Of a DNA stretch of 64,000 nt, positions 14,201-26,671 are shown in pieces. Where the stretch lies: the NCBI GenBank assembly GCA_944472135.2, contig OX235270.1, forward strand, positions 132,351,632-132,415,631. Direction: 5' to 3'. Every line of letters begins with the position of its first letter. The first letter of the stretch is position 1. The notes under the pieces were generated by a model. It worked only from the letters and a program-made list of their open reading frames with translations, did no database searches and was not told the origin of the DNA. A program made the position numbers and the translations under genes. Source of the stretch: Trichobilharzia regenti. Lineage: Eukaryota > Platyhelminthes > Trematoda > Strigeidida > Schistosomatidae.

Positions 14201-17200
14201 GAACCATAATATCTTTATGAATTATCGTGATGAACGGACACACTTGGACTTAGTAATTCGATAAACAACTTGCTATCACAGATATGTTGAGATTTTCATC
14301 GGTTCCAATGATATAAACCAGACATCTTCAGTGTCTAACAGTTTCAATAAAGTTCATCGTGAGATTAAGTTTACGGTGAAGCAGGCTAATGATGAGCTTA
14401 AGTTTCTTGCCTCAAAGTCCAAGAGCAATGGAAACATTGGTCAAACGATAAGATTGGAGGCAGTCATCTCCATATTGTAAAATATCTACATAAGACTAGG
14501 AGTGTGAAAACAGAATCATTACTAAGGACTCAAATAGGCATCCCATTATTTCGGCAACAAACACTCCAGCTCCATTAACTTTCCACTTTCTTATAAGTAT
14601 AGTAGTCTTAGCATCTGAAGACCTTGGGGAAATATTGTTCCAAGAATACTCCTGGTAATATTATGATGTCATTTTGAAAAAGAACTTACTCAAATGGTTC
14701 GGATAGCGTTTCTCTGAACGCCACACGAGGTTTACCTAATACACATGGTGAATTGTACTCTCGAGCTAAACGTTGAGCATAGATTTCTAGGTGTAATTCA
14801 CCCATACCGGATACCAATGATTCACCAGTTTCTGGATCCTGTGAAAGAACAAAGGTTGGATCTTCACGTGTAAATCGGGCTAAACCTTTACTAAACGATT
14901 CAACAGTTGATTTGTTTGTCGGCTTAATAGACATAGATACCACAGGTTCTGGAATGAACATCGATTCCTAAAAGAAAGAAAAAAAGATTTAAGCATAAAC
15001 AATGCTATGTAAGTGTTAATTCCTTTCCTAATTCTTCCATTTAATTCCTTGTGTCAAATTTATACTACTTATATCTGGTAAGTAGTACAAGTTGTATTGG
15101 TTAATTCTTAACCATGTCTTTATTTACTATTGAAGTTCATCTCACTAGATGTATTCATAATCCATTAGATGTAAAATAATTATTTTCTTATAATCGAACA
15201 CTATTTGCTCCTTTTGCCTTATTCGTGCACCCTTTACTGTTGAAAATTGTTTAGCCGTACCCCTTAATCCTGTGTTTGGTATCCGCATGCTGTTTGACTA
15301 GCACGTGGATCTCCTTTGACACAGCTTTGTTGTTTTTACTTATTGACATACACTGACAGCATTCAGCCAGTCACCTCACAACTGAGGTTTATAAACTATA
15401 TTTTATATTTCGTGTTTAACATAGTACCGTATTTTAGACAAATCCCGTATTTTTTCTGAACTAGAAAAAAAAAAGAATTGAAGGTGACATGTAAATTAAG
15501 TGCTTCCTGAAGTCAGCAAATTCTAAAAAATTAATTTTAAAATAATACCATTGATTTTTTTTATCAGTTAGAATGATTAAGTCTTACATAGAATTGAAAC
15601 TCACTCTGATAGTGTCTCCTGGCTTTTTCTATTCACTTGTTGTGTTCCGAGCAGAACACTGAGCTTCAGCGGTGCATACGCATTCGACTGGATTCATCAT
15701 CGTCATCATAATTTTCAACTAGCTCCACGACTGCCGATAAGCTTTCAACCCCCCCACCCCACCCCCAAGTATAATCATCTCCATGTTACCCTCAGACACA
15801 CAATCCACTGCTTCTCACTAAGGTTTCACTCGAGGAGCTGGAATGTGAAGTCGCTTGAAGTGCTTCTCTGCGTTTGTCTAGTCTATCTACTTCTGTGTAT
15901 TTCTTGTTGGCTAATTCGCTGCGATAATTCCTTGTTGCCTATCCCTTCCGGCCGTCTGATCTTCCGCGTCAACCGAAGGTAGTGTAACGGAAAAATTGTT
16001 TGTAGAATCCCTTCTGGATGATCTAATCACAATATTTGTACTTATTTGGACATTGCAGCTAACTTGATAATTATTATCCGTTTTTCTCCTAGACTGTATA
16101 TCATTATTTTAACGTTTGTATATCACATACCGATTTAATACTCATTGTTTGTCCAATTTTAATGCTTCTCTTTGTGGTTGTGCACAGTCATTCATAATGC
16201 GTTGAACGTTATGATTTTGCCCGAGTGAATCAAGGTCATTTCTGACCATGGACTGTCAACAACGAATGCTGGTGTGTAATTCTTTTGGAATGAGTTTTTG
16301 GAATATTCTGCTTCATTCTAAGTGCTCGTTTTGTATCTGGATTGGACTACACAGCTGCCTAACGGCACTCTTGAGGTGATTTTGAGTTTTTGAGGTTATT
16401 ATCGTTTAAAAGAAACAAAAAAACTGTTCTAGAATAATTGCCTTTTTCCTGTCTTTGGAGCATTTCGTGATTGTATGTATAATCACGAAATGCTCCAAAT
16501 AAGTCTTGCCACCTCATGCAGTAGAACGCAGAGATCGGCTTTCTGCGTTCAAACAATAAAGACTCAGTTTCGCACGAGGCACATGTTGATGAAAGTTTGC
16601 GACTGTTGGTTAAAAAAATGTCTTCGGTGGCGTGATAAGTCTCTGGACTATATTGAAGCCATGAGTTAACATTAATACTTCGTTTACTTTACTAACTGAG
16701 AAGGTGTAAGGTTGGATATAGGGACCACACCTGAAAAAATTAATCCCTTCGCTATATATATACAATCAATAACTTACCATGGCTAATGGTTCTTTCATAT
16801 TTACATCAACGAGTGTATCACCAGATGAGCATTCAACACCAAAAGTGCAGCAATATCTCCAGCATAAACAGCTTCCAAGTCTTCTAAGTCAGTAACATTT
16901 AATCGCCCAAGGCGAGCTATTTTTATACGACGACCAGTACGAGAATTTTTCACCACATCACCACGACGTAGACAACCTTGATAGATTCGCATATACGTTA
17001 ATTGACCATATTTGCTTGCCTAAAAACAATGTGATGAGAAAGGAATGAGCAACAAGACTAGAAAAGCATTTGGTATGCGTTCCAGCTACACATACGTATA
17101 CAGGTAATACTAAACTCCAAAAAATCAATTAAGTTATATTTTAGAACACAATTTAAACAAGCAAATACGTATTTTCGCTAACTTTTCTCTTTACTATTAC

Positions 17201-20200
17201 ATAAGAAAATATTAATCATGGATATTTGAGACAATGTAGGTCAATAGAATCAATAGAATAACAATAAAAACCAGCGTAACAACAGAAGACAAGGGCCAGA
17301 CAACAGATCGTTTATTAAGGAAATCATTATGTATTTATATATGTTTCATGTACATTATTATAGCTTATTCAAGCAGACAAACACAGTCTTCTGATTGGTT
17401 GTTTCTTGCTCAAGGTTATTCTGTACTGCTCATGACTAGTATCTCAGAAAGTGAAGCCATATATCTGCGAATCGTATTTGCCCACGTCAAGTCTGCTCTG
17501 ATTGGTTATTGAATCAGTCTTGTTCATATTTTCTCACGGCCAATATTAGCCACATAGACATTGACGTAAATTAATGTCTACCAATTGGCTAGCAACCTGT
17601 TCTCACCACACCAGGATAACTATTCTAAGTAGGGGTTAAAGGCGATGGGAAGGAGCAGGACTCAACAAACTTTTTGAATTCACAACTGTCTCGGCTTCGC
17701 TTAACAATCGTACAAGCATACAAAAGCTTAGAGAATTGAGGCGGCACCTTGTACAGAATTGTAAATGCCGAATTTTTATCAATCTTGTGGTCTGTATCGA
17801 AATGGTGTGTCAATATGGAACCCCTGATTGACTTTTCGACTCCTTAACCTAACACCACGACGATCGACTTACCGAGTTGTTTCACCTATGCAGTTGTCTC
17901 TACAAGAGAAGCTAAACTTGTAAATGTACTTTGAGATGGCCAGATTCAGTAGTTTATCCTTCACCTGCATTGAAATTATGCAACGAGTGGTGGCTTTTAG
18001 ACAAAGTGTTGCGGCAAAACATGTTTTAGCTATTATTTTTCGAAGTTTTGATTCCAGTAATCCAAAGGCTGTCTCCTTTTAACGTTTCTTCTGCACAGTT
18101 TGCAAGCATTTCTCTTTATTTTTTCTCATCATGGAGACTTGAACAAATTTTTCTGGATATCCGTTCTTAGATAACAAGTTTTCTACTTTCTTTATTTCAC
18201 CGTCAACAGTGTGGGTGGTGCAGATTGTGTTTACTGACGGCAAAATACTCGATGGTATTATAATTTATTCTTGGTGTGATCTAAAAGCTTTCACATGATT
18301 ATGTACTGTAAGAAGCTGAAGCATATTAAACTAATTGACTAAACAAAGTGGAATAATACAACTGATTCGGGCAAAGTAGACTGGAGGAAACAACCAATCA
18401 CCAGGAGAAAAGAATAGTCAATCAATCAATCAGTCAGATTCATCACAGAAACCAGAAGGTATTTGCTTGACTTATAAACACGATTGAGAGAATTTATCAC
18501 GAGCATGCTGACTAGTTTATTTCTGCGCCAATAACATTTTCTGTAAAGTCTGTACGTGTAAGTGTCTGTCTGTTTTCGACATAGAACTTTGCACAAATGT
18601 GCGCCAGTTCAAGTCGCCACACTCCCTTCATGTAGCACACAGAGCAAGAGAAGAAAGTACAAAAAATGCATAATAGAAACAGTGAGCAGAGGGGTGAGAC
18701 AAAGGAAGAGTAATAACGAAGAACAAAACAGTTTCATTGGAGATCATAAGTCACAGGGAGTGGATGCATCTTCGCTAGCCATTGAGAACGATTTTGAGCC
18801 ATGTCACCAATTGTTTCCAACCATAGATTTTTACCGTCCCGAGGAACCCAACCTGGAAGTCTACACCTTCCTACGTGACTGGCTTAGACTAACTGTTGTA
18901 GATTTCATTGACTGGTGCCAAGTTTTTGTTTGACCGCCGCTAGCTTTTTTCCAGCCGGACCCTATATCCGCTAACATTGCTCGTTGAGGGAGGCGATGAC
19001 TTGGCATACGTAACACATGTCCTAACCATCTCAGTCTTTGCAACTTCACGACTTCGTCGATTGATTTCCCCTGTTTACCTAGAACTCGACGCCTCACCTC
19101 AATATTGCTCACCTTATTATGCCACTTTACACAGGAAATAGAACGCAGGCACCTATGATCAAAGACAACTAGCTAGTCCTTTCATGTCTTCCACTCTCAG
19201 TGGCCAGGTCTCACAACCATAAAGGAGGACGAAGCGGACTGATGAGCAGTACACACGCCCTTTGGTCGACAGCCGGATATCACGTCTACGCCAGAGACGG
19301 CGTAAACTGGCAAATGCGAAACGAGCCCCCTGTATCCGTGCTGAGATTTCGTCAGAGATCAACCCGTTGGCACTGGCTGATGGTACTTCCCAAATAAGTG
19401 AAGCGGTCAACGTGCTCTACCACTTCACTTCCTATTTTTAAACTAGGAGTCGATGTAGTCCAGTCAGTCCTGTAACATCATCTTGCATTTGGCGGGAGCG
19501 AATCGCATGCCAAACATTCGTAGATTGCAGCTCAAGGTGTTTAGAAGACTCTGCATTTTGTCAGCGTCTTCGCCTAGAAGGACTATATCGTCTGCATATT
19601 CCAAGTCAACGAGATTATTCCCTGGTAACAAGTCAATCCCTGAGTCGCTGAAGTCACTTAGGGTTAAGTCCATTAACACATCTATGATGAAGTTGAATAG
19701 AAAAGGAGATAATGGGCATCCTTGACGGACACCACTAATCGTCACCAGTTCAGATGACAGCTCGCGTGTAAGTTGTTTAGTTTTTCTCTAAAACTCATGG
19801 AAGACTTTTCAAAATAGAAATATATTGATTAGAATACAGTTGTAATTTTATTATTATTATTATTGCCATTAATTCCTAGAGGGATATAGGGCTTCAGCCG
19901 AGCGTCTCCATTGCGTTTGGTTCTCTGCTAGAGTTTTCACTTGGCTCCAAGTCTGCTCACATGCTTTCATCTCCTCTTCACATGACCACCTCCATGTCAC
20001 CCTCGAACTGACGACCAACTCGCCGCTTCCCTTACAACCTGATTCCACTCGAGCGATTGCCTGTCTAGTGATGTAACTTGATGGTTTCCTCAGAGTATGG
20101 CCAATCCATCTCCATTTCTTCCTGCCTATTTGTTTCACAATCGGTTCCTGCTGTGTTGGTTCGATCATTGACAGAGATCCCTGTTGCTGATCTTTTCCGG

Positions 20201-22942
20201 CCATCTGGTCTTGAGTATTGAGAGAAGACAACTGTTGATGAACGTCTGTAGTTTGTTTGAAGTGCTCTTTGATCCGTAAAGTAGCACTGACTTCACATTG
20301 GAGTTGAAAATCCGGGTCTTATTGTTGAAGCTGAGTGCTGTTGATCTCCACACAAACTTGAGAGTAATGAAAGCTTGTCTTGCTTTCCCAATCCTGGCTT
20401 TGATATATATATTTTTTTTTGATTTACAGCTTGATTCCACACTGTATTTTCGGTACAAGTATGGAATTTTCAGCATGGATACCGGTAGCCCAAGTTTTGC
20501 AGGCCGACCATAGATATCAGGTGTGCGTCGGTGCGGGCTCGTCCGCCTGTAGTTGAAACGATGCTTCCCAGGTAGGTGAAGGAGGCTGTTTCTTTCAGGT
20601 TCCTCCCATTTATGCTGGCTGATTGTTGTCTGTTGTTGTTGTTGTTGCTGTTGATGTTGGCCAGGAATCTTCATCACCTCTGTTTTATCTATGTTCACTT
20701 GAAGTCTTATCTTCTGCCAGCTTGTTGCTTTTCACTTGCATATCTTCCAGTTTGTGGGAAATCAGACATATATCATCGGCGAAGTCCAGATCCTCCAAGT
20801 TCATTTTTGTGTGAGTCCATTTTATGCCTGTTTCCTCGTTGCCCGCTGTCTGTCGCATTACCCCATCAACTGCAATCAGGAAGATCATTGGCGATAGTAG
20901 ACAGCCAGCTTGCCTCACTCCCGTCCTCACTTCGATGGCTTCCGTAAGTTTCCCGTTGTGGATGACTTGGCATTCAGCATTGCCGTACAACTGTTGAATG
21001 AGATGTGTAATCAAGCAAGAATATGTTATACCACTGTCTAGTACAACAAAAAGTCTACATACTACCACAAGTCACAAATTATATTTATTATTTATTTATT
21101 TAAACGCATAAAAAATTGGTACAATATGGCACCAAGAAGGATGCGCCACACAATAATAATAAAACAACATAGATCAAAAAAAAGGAAGGAAGGAAAAGAA
21201 AATATATATATAAGTAGAGAACGGATAAAGAACTTCATCTTGAATGAAGACAGTCATGCTTAACAAGTTCAAACAGTATTCGTTAACTATCATCGGGGAG
21301 GGAAGAAAGAAGGAAATTGCAACACGTTCGCCATTGATGACTGCGATTCTTGGCCATATCCGATAACGTTTCGAGCCATCGATTTGAGCTATCTCTCGGA
21401 CCCCAACCAGGGAGTCGTGACACACCAACCGATGCTAATCTAGCACAAAAATCCTTCGTCCCACGACCCCGTCATGGACTGACCACCTCTCCGCCTTTTC
21501 CATCCCGTCCCAGGGCTAGCGAACACAGACCTGTATGGAAGCCTCTGGGGTGACATTCGCACCACATGTCCAAGTTACGGGAGCCAGTGTTTCCAGATGA
21601 CGACACTCAATGAATGGTGATCTCCACTGTGTTCAAACACACGCCGCCGAACCTCAGAATTACTTACGCGATGATGCCACCGAACGCAAGCAATCCCGCG
21701 GAGACAGCGATGATCGAACACGCAGAGTCGCCACACACCCTCAGCTTACTCAGAGAGGCCAGGTTTCACAGGCGTAGAGCAGCGCAGGCCGCACCGAAGC
21801 ATTGTATACCCGACCTTTGACAGCCAGGCTACCGTCGCGACGGCGCCAGAGGTGGCTCAAGTTGATGTATGCCACCCTAGCCTTCATTATACGGTTGGAA
21901 ATCTCATCCGTCACCCCTCCGCCAGCACTCACACAACTACCCAGGTACACAAACTTATCAACAACTTCAAACGGTTCACCCGCAAGAGTGAGTGCAGGTA
22001 CAGGCTCCTGCCAATCTTGTAACAGTACTTTGCACTTAGACGGCGCAAAGCACATACCATACTTACAGACACTGATGGCCAACTGAGTAAGTGCAATTTG
22101 GGTAGCCTGCATGCTATCGCAAATTGAATATAGACATGAACAAACACCTTATTGATGAAACTACCTGACTCGAACTACGCAAGGTGTAGCAGATTTCCAA
22201 CCCACGTTTCAAACCCAACCATCAGCCACAATGTTGATTTGTAATCATGTGTATTGTTTATCAAAATGCCACCTTTACAACAACTCTTTGTTCAAAATGA
22301 TAATTACTGTCAATTTGTATATGTGTTTATTTGTTATTCGTGCATTAAACGCATATAACCGAGATTGAAATAAACAGGTGGAATGACCACCGGCCAATTA
22401 ATTTAACCTTAAGGAAGTAAATAAGAATGAAGTGTATATTGTGAGTTCCTTGTTTAGAACTCCGTAATCCATGTAAAGTTAACAGCCACACTTATTATCT
22501 GACGGTCGATCGTACTACCCAGTTGTTCGGAGTGAATTAGGAGTAACGGGATTCAAACCCGGAAGTGCCAGGTGAAAGACGAGTCACTAGGCCCACTCAC
22601 TAATGATGACACAAATAAATTAAGAAGTTCATAGTATTTATAGTAATCTTTCGAAATATTAACATAAACGCTGCATGCTAATTCCTCATGCTGATACATA
22701 ACTGTAAGCCATTGTAAATAAAAAATCACAAAACTATATAGATAACAATGAATATACATTGACACACTGAACTTCAAAACAAAAATTTGCACAGAAGTTC
22801 AATAGTGCAAGTTGCCACAATCTATGTGAAATACAAGGGTAAATAAAAGAGAAAAACAGATACAATAGGATTCTAATAAGCAAAATTGAGGGAGAAGAAT
22901 AATAACATGGAATAACACGACAGTTCAGTGGATATGAAGGAT

Positions 22943-22983
<41 letters not shown>

Positions 22984-25900
22984 TGCATCTGCACCATTAA
23001 GAACGATTCTGAGCCATATCAACAATTGCCTCCAGCCATTGGTTGGAACCCACTCAGATAGTCTACATCTATTTTCAGGAGCACACGAAGCCTTCCTGAC
23101 CACAGACTACATCTACCTACATCTCTGACTCAAACAAACAAACAAAGACTTCATGGAGTGATAACAGGTTTTGGTTCGCCAACCCCTACCTTCTTTCCAA
23201 ACTAATCCGATACACCTAAGATTTCTCATCGACGAGGGCGGTATCTCGCCATGCGCAACACGTGACCTAGCCAACTCGATTGACTCACTCTCCCTACCTA
23301 ATACTCTACATCTAACTTCAATATTACTCACAGTATGATACCAATTAACACGAATACAGCACGCAAGCATCTGTAGTTAAAGACAGGTAACTACTTCAAG
23401 TCCTTCACTTTCAATGACCATATCCCACAGCAATAAAGCAGAACATAACAAACTGCTGCGCACGTCCTTGGTCGATAGACGGATATCACGTCTCTACGCC
23501 AGATATGACACAAGTTGACATATTCAAAACAGATGTTTTGCATCTTGTGTTCAGACACCTTCAGTAATCAGTTCGTTGAGGCTGATGCAACTCCTCTATT
23601 AAGTGAAGTGGTTGACACGCCAAATTATTCCAGTCCCTATCTTTAAGCTGGGTGTTGGTGCAGACCAGTCACTCCGCATCATCTTGCACTTGAAAGCGAC
23701 ACACCGTATACCAAAAATTCTTATAGTTCTGCTCAAGATATTTGGAAAACTCAATATTTTATCATCGTCGACACCCAGAAGGACGTTATCATCTGCATAC
23801 TCTAAATAAACGGCAGCAAGGCATCCCCTACCTTGCTAAAGTCACTTAGGATTACATCCATTAGTATGTGTATGGTGAAATTAAGCAAAAATGGGGACCT
23901 TGGCATCTTTAACAGACACCACTGACTATCAGCTATATATATAAGTTCTTACAGACTAACTTTTACATTAGAGAAGAATTCAATGTTCTTGAATAACCGC
24001 TCGAGTGTCTGAATGATGCAGTTACAGTTTTACTTATTTTCAGTATCCTTATGATGAGCTAGGGCAGCCGATTAGTTAATGAATCGACCAAAAAAGCAGC
24101 AAAATTGAAAAAAGCTGTAATTCACACATACACAAATGTGGGCACGTATTATTTTAAAAAATGCGTGTATATAGTTTAAAAAAACATTACTAACTTCTAG
24201 TTTGAAAGCAAGTCCCAAAAATGGATTTTCATCAGTTCGTTGTGGTTTAAGAAGAACCTTTTGAGGCTCACTGTAGTAGAAAAGAAAAACGCATTCAGAA
24301 GACTTCATAGGCTCATTTTTTTTAAAATGGTGAAAATTGTAGACTACAAACTTTTCGAAAATAGAAATCATCAGAATGTACATTTCATCCTTTACAGTTG
24401 TTATAAGGATATTTTAGCCAAGGATGACGATAAGGCTTCTCTAAGCTTTGTATTTGATAAACAACATTCCATCGTTATCGGGACAGATGACTTCATAGAC
24501 AGTTAATCTTCCCTTTCAAAGCATTTCAAGAAATACCCACTCATTCATAACGCCAATATCTTAGTCAAGGAGTTTGTCTGGTTCTCTTTACCGCTTCTCT
24601 ATACACGGTACTCATAAGATGTCTGTTAAAAATAAATTGCAGAAACTTACATAGATGTTTCGAAAGTCTTGTCAACACCGAAACAGTCTTTGCCTGGTAA
24701 AAGCAGAATAAGTCTTCTGTATGACTCACTGCCTTGTTTCAACAAAGAACTTTGCACAGAGGTGCAGCAGTCCCAGTTCCCAGTTGCAAGACAAGAGGGT
24801 AGAGGGATGTTCAAGGGACAGATAATAAACAGAAACATCAGGAATAAAAAAAATAGTCATATGGAACAACAATACACTTTTATCGGATTAATCAAAAGCA
24901 TCTGCAACAGTGAGAACGACTTTCAATCATACAAACAACTGCCTTCAAACACTGCTTTTTAACATCCAGAGGAAACAGAACAGCCAGGAAGTTGACTCTT
25001 CGCTTCGTCACTGCCTGAAACTAAGTGTTATGGATTTCATTGACTGAGGAAGGCATGTTTTGGTTTGACCACGACTAGCTTTTTCCCAAATTCATTTAGC
25101 CTATGTCAGCTGCCATTGCCCGTCGAGGAAGGTGGTGGCTAGGCATGTGTGACACATGTCCTAACCATCTCAACCGCTGTAACTTCACAGTCTCGTACAT
25201 TGTTTTCCCCTCCTTCATTAGTACTCGAAGCCTAACCTCAATACTAATCACGACATTACACCAGCCAAAACACGAGATAGAACGCAGGCCCCCTACAATC
25301 AAACACAGCTAGTCAACCTCTTCATGTCTTCCACTATCAATGGCCACGTCTCACTCACACCGTGTGGATACCTCTACCAGAAATCATATTTACCTCTCCC
25401 TTCCAAAGGATACTTACCCAGAAGTTTCATTCAAAGCATGGTAGGTTACTTCACCTGGGTTAGGCAAATAATCCACAATAGCATCAAGTAACAGTTGCAC
25501 ACCACGGTTGCGTAAGGCTGATCCAACTAAAACAGGAACGAATCGATGCGACAGTGTAGCTCTGTGTACAGCAGCTTTTAAGGTTGCTTGATCAATTGGT
25601 TTTTCTGATAAAAATGCTTCGCCTATTTCATCATCGGCATTGGCCAAACATTCTAAAGTAATGAAGGTACAAATAAAAACCATTAAAAGCAAACCTCAAA
25701 CTACTACTAATGACAATTCAGGGTGAACTGTGAAAGAGGGAAAGGCACCAAGCTTGATGCTGGTCATAGTGAAAAACTGACTGACAGAATTCAGTCTGCG
25801 TCGAACAAAGGACTAGGTACTTACTACCTATTTTAAAGTACTAAGTAGTGAATTTCGTCTCCTCAATATTATACAGAATTAATGAAGCAGAATATCACAG

Positions 25901-26614
25901 CACTTAAGACGAAAGAAGTAATCTTCAAACATTTCAGCAGATGGTCTCCTTACTGCAGCATACTTAAATTGTAAAACAGGCAGAACAATACATATATGCT
26001 CCGAACACAATAACTCTCAAGCAGGAGAAAACTGCTTAACCAGGTTCTCTCTCTCTGTTATGTTGCTGCTGCTGAGTGGTTAATAGTAGTTTTCCCCGTC
26101 GCCAAACTGTTATGTACTCGTCGCTAAATTATTGTTATGTACTGGTCGAGAATTTAATAGTCCTGACGCAAGAAGGCGGAAATCAGAAGACCACTAGGTT
26201 TGCGATGATACTTCTATTTTCCAAACACAAGGAGAAGCAATAAGTGGTATCACACCAAAGTAAGTGGACACACAAGATTGTGTGAGCGAAATATATATGA
26301 ATGTCCAGACAAAAGGTGTGAACAAATCACTAGACAGTCTTAACATGAATGGCTAATTATAATGAAGTATCGATCCATATATACATAGCAAAATATAGCA
26401 TACATGTCAACAACCACCATATATGGATACATGACACCAAGCAACGGACCGTCAACAAACACTCATATTATATATAATATAATATAAGGAGAATATACAT
26501 TGTTAAAGGAGACAGGTTCATACAAGTGAAATGGTCACAGACTAAGCGAGCAAACAGAAAGAGAGACCAACATACACACACACACATAAATATATATGTG
26601 GATACATATCACTC

Positions 26615-26671
<57 letters not shown>

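Noticed and set aside
22540..22600. tRNA gene on the minus strand
   Set aside because: It has a B box but no convincing acceptor stem or D arm; more likely a SINE head.
26075..26100. Minus-strand TGKTT as a P-loop of EF-G
   Set aside because: It lies between GFM1 exons 5 and 6, out of order, and has no surrounding similarity. The true P-loop exon is at 38911-39030.
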